From the NCBI GenBank assembly GCA_028554755.1, contig JAPTOF010000001.1, forward strand, positions 28,447,501-28,511,500: a stretch of 64,000 nt of DNA, given 5' to 3'. Source of the DNA: Cordia subcordata. Lineage: Eukaryota > Streptophyta > Magnoliopsida > Boraginales > Cordiaceae. Within the stretch, counting starts at the first letter, position 1. Each line of letters begins with the position of its first letter. The position numbers and the translations under genes were made by a program. The notes under the pieces are model-generated. The model saw only the letters and a program-made list of their open reading frames with translations, was not told where the DNA came from and made no database searches. Below are positions 33,161 through 44,587 of the stretch, piece after piece.

Positions 33161-34844
33161 TACCCAAGGCTTGTTAGGTCCTTGAACATTAGTTTTAGTT
33201 CCCTTTGGAACCCACCTCAAATTATACCTTTCTCACCATATTTTATTGTAAAGCATTTATGTGAAGCATGTCCATTTTTACAACAATAGTTGTATGCAAC
33301 TTTAGGAGCACTTGATGAAGATGCTTCAATGAAATACCATTTGTAATAATCATTTCCTTTTTTGAGACTTTTTGTGTCTTTTGAAGAATAAGCCTTGGAA
33401 GAGCTTGGTGTTTTTTTCAAAAAACTTTAAGTAGGACTTTTGTTTTGAATGAGAATCAAATCCAATTCCAGCTTTATCAAAAACACATTGTTGTTGTCTA
33501 AGTAAGGCATCTAGGTTTTTGGTTCCATTTGTAAATTTTGAAACCACATTTTCCAAATCATTGACTTTTGCTGTCAAGTCCTCATTTTCCTTTTGTAAAT
33601 CAATATTGGTTTTTCTCTTTTCCAAATTCTTTTTCAAGTCCTCATTTTCAATGCAGGCATCATACAATTGATTTTCAAGATATATAACATTTTTTTTAAG
33701 CTCCTTATTTTGTTAACTACCCTTTTGAATTCTATAAGCATTTTATTGTACATTTCTTCTAGTTCGTTATAAGAGTTAGTTTCGTAAGAAGAAACATAGT
33801 TTAGACTTATCTCATTTTCTTCTTTTGCCATGAGACATAGGTTGGCCACCTCTTCTACAGTTGAATCTTCTTCTTCACTACTTGACTCCGAGTCACTCCA
33901 AGTGGCCTTCAATGCTTTCTTTTTGAACTTCTTATCATCCTTCTTTCTAAGTAGACACTTAGCTTTGACATGTCCAAGTTTCTTGCATTTAAAACAAATT
34001 AATTCTTTACTAGTCTCGCCTTTACTTACCTCTCTCCTTTGTCTTTTCTTTGGATTGAACTTTTGCTTCCTCATATCTCTTGAATTTGGAGAACATAGTC
34101 GTTTCATTTGTCACCTTCACTCTCACTTTCACTTGTTAACTCTTCTTGTGGTGTGGCCTTGAAAGCAATGTTTTTGTTGACCTTAGGTTGGCTTTCAAGC
34201 TCCTTGAGCTCCAATTCATGCGTCATGAGTGATTCGACAAGTTCAGTCAATTATAAAGTGTTGAGATCTTTGGACTCCTTGATAGCTGTTGTCTTTGGTA
34301 GCCAAGCCATTGGTAAGTTTCTCAAGAGCTTCCTCACGAGTTTGATAGTTTCATAATTCTTGCCAAGAGACTTTAAAGAGTTAACAATTTCAATAAATCT
34401 TGAAAACATTTGTTCAATATTTTCATCAGGAAGCATAGAGAACATTTCATATTTATGTACAAGCATGCTAATCCTAGTCTCTTTAACTTGATTTGTGCCT
34501 TCATAAGTGACCTTTAATTGATCCCGTATTTCCTTTGCTATGCTGCACCTTATAATTTTGTTGAATTTGAAAGGATCTAAAGCAAGGTAAAGATAGTGAA
34601 TGGCATTAGCATTTGCTTTAACAAGTTTTATATCATCTTTATCCCATTCTTCTTCTAGTTTAGGAACTTTTACACCATTGACCTCTCTAGATAGAATACT
34701 AGATCCATTTACTATGGTTTTTTATGCAATATAATCATTGGCTTGCAAAAATATTCTCATTTTAACTTTTCAAAATGCATAGTTTGTACCATCGAATTAT
34801 GGAACCCTAGTGGTGGAGAGACCTTCTTGAATTCTATGTGTCAT
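33161..34844 (-). pseudogene. gag: E4 gag with CCHC knuckle, broken
   Basis: ATG at 34844 begins MTHRIQEGLSTTR, then degraded text; readable 34466-34251 (MLVHKYEMFSMLPDENIEQM), 34107-33634 with LICFKCKKLGHVKAKCLLRK (CX2CX4HX4C) and acidic ESSSEEEDSTVEEVANLCLM, 33667-33350 with a Lys/Glu/Leu coiled-coil-like segment, and 33420-33217 (YNYCCKNGHASHKCFTIKYG, a second knuckle). Two knuckles separated by a coiled coil are usual for SIRE-type gag. Stops and frame changes are numerous. Confidence 0.83.
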
Positions 34845-34908
34845 GATCTTTAGCTCTAGATGGTTAAGTCAAATCACACAATAATGCAAATAATGTGTAG
34901 AGTACTCT

Positions 34909-34920
34909 GCTCTGATACCA
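34909..34920 (-). promoter_or_regulatory. E4 primer-binding site, initiator-Met tRNA
   Basis: Minus strand TGGTATCAGAGC, two bases from the LTR end; complementary to the 3' end of plant initiator tRNA-Met. Confidence 0.9.
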
Positions 34921-34922
34921 CG

Positions 34923-36570
34923 TGTTGCCCAAAAAATGAATCCAAGAAGGGGGGTGAATTGGATTATTAGCACAATTAACAAATTAAAAATCTTAACAAT
35001 AATCTCAACCAAAATCACATGCAACAATCAAGATAAGTACTTGAAAGTTAAAGAGAGCAGAGTTAAGAATATCAAACACAGCGATTTAGAGTGGTTTGAA
35101 CACCCGAGGGCCTAGTCCACTACCTAAGGTCTCCCCTTAGGGCTTTTGGAAACTTCACTAGTGAATCGACTTTTTGCTTAGTACGTTGTAGAAGCGAAGA
35201 ATAACAATCACAACACTTGCTTCTCCACAAGGACCACAATTATAACCCTATACTTGAGGATTTCAACCCTTCACTCTTGAGAATGGTTTCTCACACCTAT
35301 GCTACCCAAGAGTAAAGAAATTCACTTCCAATATGATAGTAAAGTATTTGATATACAATGAACTTCTTATGAGCAAGAATACAAAGGTATTTAAACCTTC
35401 CTATGTTGCTCTAAGTAGATAAGCAATTTATGAAGCTCAAGAAAAAACTTGCTCTTAAATGCCAATGATATGCAATCAATGAAGGTTGCAATTAATAGAG
35501 CAAGATTGCAATAGATGAAGCAAATTAAATGCAAAAGAGTTATGAGAGAGGCTTTTTGAACAAGTTGTTTTTGAGTTGGGAGGAGTAGGATGTATTTATT
35601 AGCCAAAAAAGCAAGTTTCTCAACGATCAATTTTTTAAACAACATAGAGGGACTACTGGAGCACACTACCGGTCGATCCCCCGGGTGTTCCGGTAGTTCC
35701 AGAGGCCAAAAGGCCTTACCGGAACACTTTATCGGTCGACTGCCTGAGTGTTTCGGTAAAGCAATCATGCTCTCTGTTTTTGTCGGAAGACACTACCGGT
35801 CAACCGTCTCAGTGGGCCGGTAGTTGCACAGTGTGTCAGAAAAGGTGCTACCTACTACAAAAAGTGCGGCCATACTTTAAAAGGTTCATAGCAGCTAGTT
35901 TTTTTACAGATTTTTGGAGGCTCAAGACGCCTACCATTACATCATATCTAATCTCATTAATGCAATATCAACCAACTTCCATAATCATTAAATGCAAAGT
36001 TAAAACTTGTACACAATCAAGATTTTTGCAGATTTTGCATGAGGAAGAGGTGTATGCAAGTTGTTTACCTATACAAACATATATATTGAACAAGATAGCT
36101 TAATGTAGAGCCTATATATGCACTTTTACTACAGTTCCATGCATGTATATACATATATATAAGGAAACAAACATATTTAAAGATCAAGATAACATAACAA
36201 TAAATGCTACAGCTATAGTATGAGTTTTCTACAGGAAACTTTTTGAAGGCAAGTGTAGACATGTATGTATGTATTTAGAAGAAAGATCAAGATATATGCA
36301 TGCAATGTTCTAAGTTTTTGGGCTTCATAGACAGTTGCTTATGTACTAAGATCAACTTAACAAAAGCTAATGAACAAGAACTAATTCTTCAAGAAATCTC
36401 CATAATCTCAATGTTCCATGCATCATTTCCGTTGCTCAAAGGCCTTTACCTAGCTAAAATTGCTAGATATCTATTGGTAGCAATTTACAAAGAGCAATTA
36501 ATTATAAGTAGCAATTAATAAAGTACAATTATGGCATCATCAAAATAAATTAAAAACAATAAGTTCAACA
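34923..36570 (-). repeat. E4 5' LTR
   Basis: Begins tgttgccc and ends gttcaaca, 1648 bp. The cruciform array is at 35652-35824 with modules 35652-35697, 35716-35759 and 35792-35824. The TATA equivalent reads ggctaataaatac and is damaged relative to the other LTR. Confidence 0.9.
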
Positions 36571-37047
36571 TTCTCCCCCTTTTTGATGATGACAAAATTA
36601 TCAACTTGGAGGGCTCCCCCTAGCTTCAGGACTCCCTCTTTAACAAGGCATATCAAATCATATAGAGCAATAGCAATAAACAATGCAATATAAGCAATAG
36701 CAACAACCACCACACTTCTCCCCCTTTGACATCATCAAAAGAGAGTTAGAGAAGGGGTAGAAAAGTAATGAGCCATCAATACTAGGAAGTATCATCACTT
36801 GGCTTTCACACAAACATACAAGCATAGGAATCTTAGCAATTATAGAGCAATTATAGTAGCAAAAAAAATAAGCAATTATAGAGCAAATAAATAACAACGT
36901 GCAAAAAATGGTAGTCCATCAAAAAAGAAATGAAAAGATGTGAAAGTGTCTGAAACATGAAATTGTTGAAAGAAAAAAAACAGAAAAAACCTAACGGAGT
37001 GGGATTTTGGGAAAAATAAGGAAAGGAGGAAGAGTCTAATGACTTGG
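36571..37047 (-). repeat. Truncated second E4 unit: polypurine tract and 3' untranslated region
   Basis: Matches 24793-25263 almost throughout, ending at the shared tctaatgacttgg. Beyond 37047 the sequence changes to E5 internal DNA. Confidence 0.85.
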
Positions 37048-37271
37048 TTCATCTCTTACCGTGGTGTTCAGGGCCGACCCTCTGAAAACGTTTAGATTGT
37101 CTTCTCGAAGAATCGCCGTAGTTTACCCTGACCATGCTTCCCGACAATTTACACCGTTGGCTTTCATTCACCATTGTCGGGGAATCCAAGCTTATGCCGA
37201 AGCTCATGGAATGTAACGAACTTAAGAATGAAGCAAGTAGAGGACCTATGATTTTAACTTCACAAAGTCAT

Positions 37272-37471
37272 ATTCGAACCATCCCTGGTTATCATCTTCA
37301 GGTGTTGCTTTTGTTGTTCTCATTGATTCAGAAAATGTCAGATGAAGGTGAAACTTTCACCAAGAATAACCATTCGAACCATCCATGGTTATCATCTTCA
37401 GGTGTTGCTTTTGTTGTTCTCATTGATTTAGAAAATGTCAAATGAAGGTGAATCTTTCACCAACAATAACC
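37272..37471. repeat. Tandem repeat, 2 x 100 bp
   Basis: Units start with attcgaaccatcc at 37272 and 37372 and differ at five positions by eye. Confidence 0.9.
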
Positions 37472-37617
37472 AGTAGTTGGTTTTAGGAGCCCAGTTTCAG
37501 TTTGTATCGCCTCTCTTCATCGATCAAAAAGATCAAGTCTTGCATATTGCCTATCCGTATGTCGCCTTTGCCCCCCTGTTCACTGGAGTCTCGGGCGCCA
37601 TCAAAATCTTTCTGGTA
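37472..37617 (+). pseudogene. Possible exon of an unidentified gene, opposite to E5
   Basis: An open stretch reads VLGAQFQFVSPLFIDQKDQV and continues hydrophobic (VAFAPLFTGVSGAIKIFL). It is bounded by an acceptor-like aataaccag before 37472 and a donor-like TG|gtaagcc after 37617. I do not recognise the protein. It could be a fragment of a host gene picked up by E5, or chance. Confidence 0.25.
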
Positions 37618-38610
37618 AGCCTTACTAATAAAACCTTGTTCTCTACTGCAACATCCGGATCTTGTTTTCCGCGTTATTGGTAAGTGTCGTCTCGATAATT
37701 TTTTCTGATCATTCTTCTCCGATAATTTTCCCTCGAAGTTTACTCGGGAATATTTTCCACGAAGGTCTTATCGGTGCCGAGATCTTTGAGCCTGGTGCTT
37801 ATCGGTGATTGTGATTCAAATTTTAGCAGCGGCTACCAACACCAACGGCTACCACCATCCGCCAATCAGCGCGCGTCATCATCACATTTTGAGCAGCGTT
37901 CATAAGCAGAGCCCGACGTACGCATCCTTCTTTCTTCGTATTGGAACAAACGAGAGTATAAGAGGCTTTAAATCCATTATTGGGATTGACTCAAGGTCCC
38001 TGATCAACAATTACCAAGCAAGCTTTTAACACCAACCTTAAGCACCCATAGCTAGCGTCAAATGCCATCATAGCGTGCACATACCAACACTATACATTTA
38101 ATGGAGTTTACATATCCCCTTCTTTATGTAAGAGAAGACATGAGTAACACCTACAAGTGGAACTCGATATCCAAGTAGTCCAAATGCATCTTCCATGATC
38201 TCACTATCCTCCAGCCTTTCCCCGTGTCAGTGCTTCATATTTTGGCCCCGAATTCCCTTTCGCAGAAAGCTACAAGGTAGACCCATAAAGATAACACAGC
38301 AAACGCTTAGGAAATTCTATGGCTTTTTGCACTTTTCTGTTTGCATGTAATCTCTTAGAATAAAATAAATTTATTCATGGTTTTGGTTTCGTTTAAAGTT
38401 AGCAGGTGACTGATACGACACCATGAACACAAAGGAGACTCTGGATCATACATGACGATATTAATAGATTATATAAGAAACAAGCATAATCTCTCAAGAG
38501 TTGTGCACTTATCATTGTCCTACGATCTCTTTCTCTGATACGAGGTCATTTGATGTGACAAAACTTTATGACTGGTAGCGTCGATCTCAATAGGAAACAA
38601 TAATCAACCT

Positions 38611-38627
38611 TTCCATAGACGACGCCA
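38611..38627 (-). promoter_or_regulatory. E5 primer-binding site
   Basis: Minus strand TGGCGTCGTCTATGGAA, three bases from the LTR; resembles the TGGCGCCGTCTGTGGG-type sites of plant gypsy elements with substitutions. Confidence 0.6.
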
Positions 38628-38630
38628 ATT

Positions 38631-39176
38631 TGATCCTATAATAAATCAGATGAAGTAGTTAGCGATCTTTTTCTCCGGTGATGTTGCTCTAGCATGGATG
38701 GCTCTGGTGAGGAAGGACCTACAAGGGAAGGCTACAAGCTAGTGGGGGACCTCGGTATTAGTCCCGTTGATGGTTAACTCAGTAAGTATTTATTAAAATA
38801 TGAATTAAAAAGGGAGAGAGAGAGAGAAAGAGAGAGAAAGAGAGAGGGCGTCTCTATTTTGAGCCTTTTTTTTACAGATAAACTGGCTTATCTGCTCTGA
38901 GGCTATTTATAAGACATTCTTTAGAACATGTGGACCTAAGAAATATATTTATAATTGGCACGTAGAGAGAGCCCATCGAGAGATGGTTCATCAGGTCTCG
39001 GGCACCGGGAGGACACCTCATGGTCGGGAAGCGATGTCCCTCTGTGATCGGGATGCGATGCCCTTTAGAATGATTAGGATGACATTTGGGGCTAGGATGT
39101 CTGCACGGGCAACCATATCTGGGTAATTCCAATCTAGTCGGATCGGGTCGGGTAGGGCATAGCCCGATTCTTGTCA
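38631..39176 (-). repeat. E5 5' LTR
   Basis: 546 bp, starts tgatcctata, ends gattcttgtCA, with a purine (GA)n tract at about 38811-38848. Followed by the GATGG duplication. Confidence 0.8.
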
Positions 39177-39181
39177 GATGG

Positions 39182-40074
39182 AATATTATCTATTAGTCAC
39201 TTTAGAAAAAAGAAATTTTGGAGCTGAACAACTCATATCTTGAGTGTTTGAATATTTTGATTCTTGATATTAAATGGACCATTTTGATTTGTGAAGATAA
39301 TGAAAAACTATTGACTCTAAAGTGTCATACCTCAATTCATTTTGCAATGCTATATGTGTCAGCACAATTATCTCTTATTTTATTAGTAAAAGTTGGTTTT
39401 ATACCAATAGAAAGGCCTTGGAGGTATTACACACAAATTTCTTATTATTATTATCAAGACACGCAAAGTCAATGTTGATTACATATGAAAGTTATTGAGT
39501 ATTTGTTGACTTACAACGAGTAATATGTTTTAATACATGCTAAAAATATTCTGTACTAATGCTTGTAAAAGCTCATTATTATGTAAAAGCTCATTACTGT
39601 TGTTATCTTCCCAAAACATGCCAATATATTACTCAACAAATGAATAATATGTATTTTTTGAGCAAGAAGAGATTATATTGAATATGATTAAGCCTTACAT
39701 ATTATGCTAAATCCATGCATGAACCTCCCAAAAAAAATGGAATAAAGGCTCATCAAGTTTCTCGAGCAAGAAGTTAGCAAGTTCGTCTTAATTGATATCA
39801 TGTGTAGTGATATTTGGGAAATTACAAGATAAGCATGTGTACTCAAATATTTCTTGATATGTATAAATTAGGGGAGACAAATATGTTATGTATTCTTTTT
39901 CCCTTAATCTAGGTTTTGTCCCACCAGATCTTCCGGATTTTAATAAGGCTGCATGAAGCATATAACAAGAATATTGTATTCTTTTTCCTTTAGTAGGATT
40001 TTTGTCCCACTGGATTTTTTCTTAATAAGGTTTTTACAAGCTTATCTTTAAAAGATGAATATTCAAGGGAAGAG
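39182..40074 (+). pseudogene. Old copia remnant, 3' internal part
   Basis: No readable frame, but two copies of a phrase with tgtattctttttcc and tttgtcccac (about 39885-39925 and 39976-40010) are the signature found just before the 3' LTR of short-LTR plant copia elements. A polypurine tract attcaagggaagag lies at 40061-40074. The stretch 39182-39880 shows nothing further. Confidence 0.5.
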
Positions 40075-40405
40075 TGCTATGAAATTATCAATTATTGTGG
40101 ATATTCATCATAGGGCTGGTTTATTGTTATCTAACTTCTAAATATTGTTCCTAACTATCTGAACTCTTACGAGATAAAGTTGGATGAGATTAGGTATTTT
40201 AACTCCATATAAATTCTAACCTTATATAACTACTCTTGTATTGCTCCTCTAAATAAGGGTCAAGTTGGACCAACTATCAAGAGAAGTAATAAGATATTCT
40301 CCTCTCTTCTCTCTCTTATATGTTTTCTCTTTCTCTCATTATTTGTATTCTTTTTACTTTTCATATTCATATATCTCTTTTCTATTTTGTTGTTATTTTA
40401 TAACA
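40075..40405 (+). repeat. Short copia 3' LTR
   Basis: 331 bp, TGCTATGA...ttataaCA, with inverted ends and a TATA-like ttatataac near 40231. No partner LTR is seen in the window. Confidence 0.65.
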
Positions 40406-40417
40406 CATGTAAAATTT

Positions 40418-40991
40418 TAAATTCTAAATACTTATTAAAGTAGACATAAATTTTCAATTTTAATGATCTAAATTTTTGGGAGAAAAAACAAAATAGAAAA
40501 ACTACATATAAATTTTCAAACTACATGTATAATATTTAGATTAGATTAGATTATCCTTATTATCTTTTCTGTTGAGATATAATGCTTGGATATTATCCAA
40601 TAAGTTTCAATTAAATCATTCAAGTTATTGATTAAAATCTATCTCAAATTTAAGTTTTTTATTGTGAGGGAAAAGTGATAAAGCATACGTAAATTTTCAA
40701 TTATAATGATCTAAATTAAGGGAGAGAAAAATGGAACAGAAAAATACAAGTAAATTTCAAACTCTAAATACTTATTAAAGAAGACATAAATTTTTAATTT
40801 ATAATGATCAAGATTTAAGGTAAAGTAAAAAAGGAAATAGAAAAACTACACGTAAATTTCAAACTACATGTATAACAGTTGGATAAGATTAAATTATCCT
40901 TATTATCTTTCTTTTTGAGATTTAAATAGTCAGATATTATCCAATAAGTTTAAATTAAATTATTCAAGCTGTTGAATAAAATCTATCTCAA
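40418..40991. repeat. Direct duplication, unit about 340 bp
   Basis: aaatacttattaaag recurs at 40426 and 40766 and aaaatctatctcaa at 40634 and 40978. The text between matches with many substitutions. A shorter related piece lies between the units. Confidence 0.7.
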
Positions 40992-42329
40992 CCATAACCT
41001 TTTTTCTTATATTATCAAAATTAAACAAATATGCTTCGAAAATTTTATCTTATATTATCTTAATTAAACTCTTATTTACTGGTTTTGAAATCTATAAAAA
41101 TAAAATATTTATGATCTCATAAATACTTACATTATATATGCGTAATGTAAAATGCTAGCAATAAATGGAACGGTTGAAACTCAATTCTTCACGCGACAAA
41201 CAAAAAAGAAAAAAAAAAAAAAGAAGCTCAAGTCCTTCAACAATTGCAACTTCATGTACACATACGAAGGTCATAGAAAGCTCATTATTGAATGTTAAAA
41301 ATGATTTCAAAATAGTAGAAAATGACTTTTACATTTGCTTAAAAAATCATTATACATCAAAGATATTAAAAATTATTCAAAATTTTCTTTATAATATTTC
41401 ATGTAAATTGACTTTAAAGTTTGCTTATATGCTAAAGTGACACTCTATCACAAGATCCATCATAATCACATGCACATTAAAGTTGACAAATACAGTGCAA
41501 TACATGAAAACATAATCCAATTTTATATGCATGTTCATTGTCAATATATACACACACATATACATATTCATAATTCACTAAAATTTTATTTTCTTTTGAG
41601 AAATGTATATATACATTGTGTTACATCAACAAAAAGGCAAAAATAGATGAAACAGAATGAGCAATGATGAGAAATTACGTAAATGAAGGAAAAATAATGA
41701 AGTTGCGTACAAAAAAGTTAGATGAGTGCTTCAGTTGTATTCTGAAGAAATCCAACAAGTTGACTTCTGACTGAAAGAAAATGAGGCTAAAGAGGCACAA
41801 TCCTTTGCTAGTTTCTCTCATATCTATTTCGAACAAGCAATTGAAATTGAAGTTCAAATTTTGATACTCATACACCATTATCAAAACATCATTTCCATAC
41901 ACACAAAAGAAGGCAACGGAGTGACCTGTAATCCCAAGGCAATATCAAGAGGAAGATCTCATGAAAAGTATTCATTTTGATAGAATCACTAGAATTTAAG
42001 TAGCATCATAAATCTTGGTTATTCATTAAGACATCAAGGGAGATAAATACCAAACAAAATTATATCTTTACAAACTAATGTAGTTTCTCTTTTTTTTTTT
42101 CCATTTTATCCGCAATTGGATAAAATAGGGCGAAAAATAAGCAAGGAAACATCTTTTCTACATAAGAAATCTATATTGGGATAATAACTAACTCCTAGCT
42201 ATGCTCTACCTATCTTATCTTGCTTTACACGCTTATTCACAAATCAAATTAAGTTTCTAAGTAGCGAGTTTGATTCTAGATATCTGAATTCATCCAGTGT
42301 GGCATGCATGACAAGATCTCCTCTTCTAA
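40992..42329. other. AT-rich spacer, no gene supported
   Basis: Short open frames at 41165-41440 and 41675-41902 lack any recognisable motif and have the composition of the spacer. Confidence 0.4.
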
Positions 42330-42489
42330 TTTTTAAATCATCCCGTACTTTTGCGCATCCCTTGGAGAAAAGGGCTTCCAGTGACCAACATGAACTGGAT
42401 AATCCTCGGCAAAACATTCCAATACAACCTCCAGATAATTTTGCAGACTCTTTGGTAATTGTCTAGTACACGAACTAAAAAAGAAAAAA

Positions 42490-42569
42490 CATATATACTA
42501 TACTGTCGTTATGTCCAAGGAAAAATAAAAAAATGTATAAACAACTATTTTCTTGGCAAATACTCAAAG

Positions 42570-42616
<47 letters not shown>

Positions 42617-43590
42617 CAGATGACTTCCAATATATAACCATCATTGGGCAAATCTGATATTTCCTTTTCAGCGTTAATTACTTCTCCTTCATCTTCATTT
42701 CTTTTGCTGAATTTCTCCTTCATCGTCATTTCCATTTTCTGAATCTTCAGAATTAATATCAATAACATTAATCGGGATGGACATACATATATATTAATAA
42801 AAAAAATTGTTAGTAACTCATGCAGAAAAAATAATGGAGAATGAATTCTACTCAATACCATTATATATTATAAAATAACAACCACAAGCACCACATGTTG
42901 AAGCGTTATAATTTCTAAAGAACTTATAAAAAAATCAATTTAAACTTTAAAAATCCAAACTATTAGCTGATTTTTTCATTCAGTTTTGAAATAATTTAAA
43001 ATAAATCCACACTTTTAAAAACCAAACTGATCAACTAACAAAGATATAATATATATATATATATGTATATGTATATATCTAAGCATATTATATCCTTATC
43101 ACTAGCTAAATCGGCTAATTACCATATTCATTATCTTTATCACCATGTTATGTATTTAAAGTCAAGTACGATAGTCTCATCTTTCTTATCAACATGTAGT
43201 GTCTACTGCATTTAAACAATAGGTAATAAATTGCATTGCATAAGTGTTTAAATATTATGTTTATATATTATATATTTATATATTGATTTCAATTCATTCT
43301 TCTTGATTTTTTGTCCACTTTAGTTACTAACATTTTTTTTTATGTATAGATATGTCCATCCCAATTGATGTTCTTGATATTAGTTCTGATGATTCAAAAA
43401 ATAATAATAAAGATGGAGAAATAGTTGACATTGAAAACGAAGTGTCAAATTCGTCAGATGATGGTTATAAATTGGAAGTCATCTGCTGAAAGAAAAATAT
43501 CATTCAAAGTATTTGGTAAAAAACAAAATTGTTTATACTGATGTGTTTGTTTTGTGTGTTTATGTACTGCATGTATATACTTGTTTCGAA
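42490..43590. repeat. Diverged inverted duplication of a small acidic exon
   Basis: The left arm (42490-42860, read on minus) and right arm (43300-43590, plus) share a pyrimidine-rich lead-in, ATGTCCATCCC, an acidic stretch and DDGYKLEVIC/NDGYILEVIC, then further noncoding similarity. The arms are separated by about 430 bp and differ at many positions, so the duplication is old. Confidence 0.7.
43352..43489 (+). pseudogene. 45-codon acidic ORF, right arm of inverted duplication
   Basis: MSIPIDVLDISSDDSKNNNK through DDGYKLEVIC to TGA. A splice-acceptor-like tatgtatag precedes the ATG. The left copy starts MSIPINVIDINSEDSENGND at 42784 (minus), carries a frameshift, then resumes DEGEVINAEKEISDLPNDGY. 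Shared peptide wording suggests a former exon of an unidentified gene. Confidence 0.4.
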
Positions 43591-43609
43591 ATGTTTTCAG
43601 TTTCATTTA

Positions 43610-44587
43610 TTGTGTTAGTGTAGCATTTAGGTCATAATTGTGCATATTAGGGTTTACATGTTCATAGTTGAAATTAGGACTTATATGCTGCACTAATGCG
43701 TGTTTATTGCTTGTTTAAGGTGTGATTTGGGAAGATAATTGGAGCTTAATTGAGGGTGCTTGGAGTTTGGAACAAAGCCAAGGGTGTTTCAAACAAAAAG
43801 AAATGAAGAAAAGTGCATTTGAAAGTGGTTGGGCGAAGATAGATGCGATCGAGGCAAAACCGAGCGTAACGTGAGCCAAATTCAAAGCTTTCAAACTAAG
43901 AATGATATGGACTAACTGTAGACATGTTTTATGGTGCAAAAGATGGCTTGATGGATCCCCCATGACGATACGAAGCCATAGAAAAAAACAATGTGCGAAT
44001 CGGAGCTGAAATGAGCTAGATATGAACATTTACTATTAAGATTGGTTGAGCTTTTGTCAAGGCCGGTCGACCTAGCTAGTTAGAATCTGGGCCAATTTTG
44101 GCTAGATGACTTAGTCCTAAAGCCAGTCAACCGGCTAGGCCTCTGGCTGGACACATCAACAGCTTTGTTTAATCCACCTTTCAGCCACTTTTGAGGGAGA
44201 ACAACAATCAAATCAAACACCCATTTCCCTAAATCCAAAGGCCACCAAAAATCACCTCATACACTCATTTCTAAACACATTTAACACTTGGAATCAAGGA
44301 TCCAAGAGGATCAAACATTAGGATTTAGGGTATAGCTCATGGATTGTAAAGCTTGGCTATGGGTAGAAGGGTATCTCTCTTTTATCCTAAGTCTAAATAT
44401 GTATGATTAGAGCTATGTAGGGTGATTATTCTTGTATTTATGGATTGATTACTGCTTTTTATTAATGGAAACTTAATGGATTTAATACTATATGTTTTAT
44501 GCTTAGGGTTTCAAAGGCCATTTTACATACATGTCTATGTGTTTGTTGAAATGCCTCAATAAAGTTGCCTATATATATTGAAGTCTA
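43610..44587 (+). repeat. Truncated Athila-type LTR, cut by C2
   Basis: Phrases gttagtgtagcattt, gtgcatattagggttt and atgtctatgtgtttg match the A2 LTR in sense orientation, and ggccggtcgacctag lies at 44062-44076. The first ~90 bases are missing, and C2 interrupts it at 44588 (left flank gtcta). Confidence 0.7.

Larger units (their letters stand above)
23082..37047 (-). mobile_element. E4: SIRE-like Ty1/copia retrotransposon with extra 3' ORF, tandem remnant
   Basis: Minus-strand order: 5' LTR 34923-36570, initiator-Met primer site, gag, protease, integrase, RT, RNase H, extra ORF, polypurine tract, 3' LTR 23082-24792. A further 477 bp right of the 5' LTR (36571-37047) repeats the 3'-terminal internal sequence at 24793-25263, so a second unit sharing that LTR once lay upstream and was truncated. 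A MITE and a LINE derivative are inserted inside. The extra ORF after pol and 1.7-kb LTRs fit the SIRE/Maximus group. Confidence 0.88.
37048..38610 (-). other. E5 internal remnant, possibly with captured gene pieces
   Basis: Adjacent to the E5 primer site, more GC-rich than its surroundings. No retroviral domain is recognised. It contains a 2 x 100 bp tandem repeat and plus-strand exon-like text (separate entries). Confidence 0.45.
22840..39176 (-). mobile_element. E5: gypsy-type LTR retrotransposon shell, interior replaced by E4
   Basis: Left LTR starts TGATCCTGC at 22840 and the right LTR ends ttgtCA at 39176; both are flanked by the 5-bp duplication GATGG (22835-22839 and 39177-39181). 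The primer-binding site lies left of the right LTR, so the element is on the minus strand and the right LTR is its 5' LTR. Only LTRs and ~1.6 kb of internal DNA (37048-38610) remain. E4 entered the 3' LTR at 23081, and a deletion ending at 37047/37048 removed the rest. Superfamily is inferred from the primer site and LTR wording because no pol survives. Confidence 0.78.

Noticed and set aside
34909..34920. tRNA gene fragment
   Set aside because: Only the 12-base primer-binding complement of tRNA-Met is present, not a tRNA gene.
42330..42475. Minus-strand protein-like stretch containing LPKSLQNYLEVVLECFAED
   Set aside because: Only about 45 codons, no recognised family and no splice support; could be chance, though it lies near the acidic exon copy.
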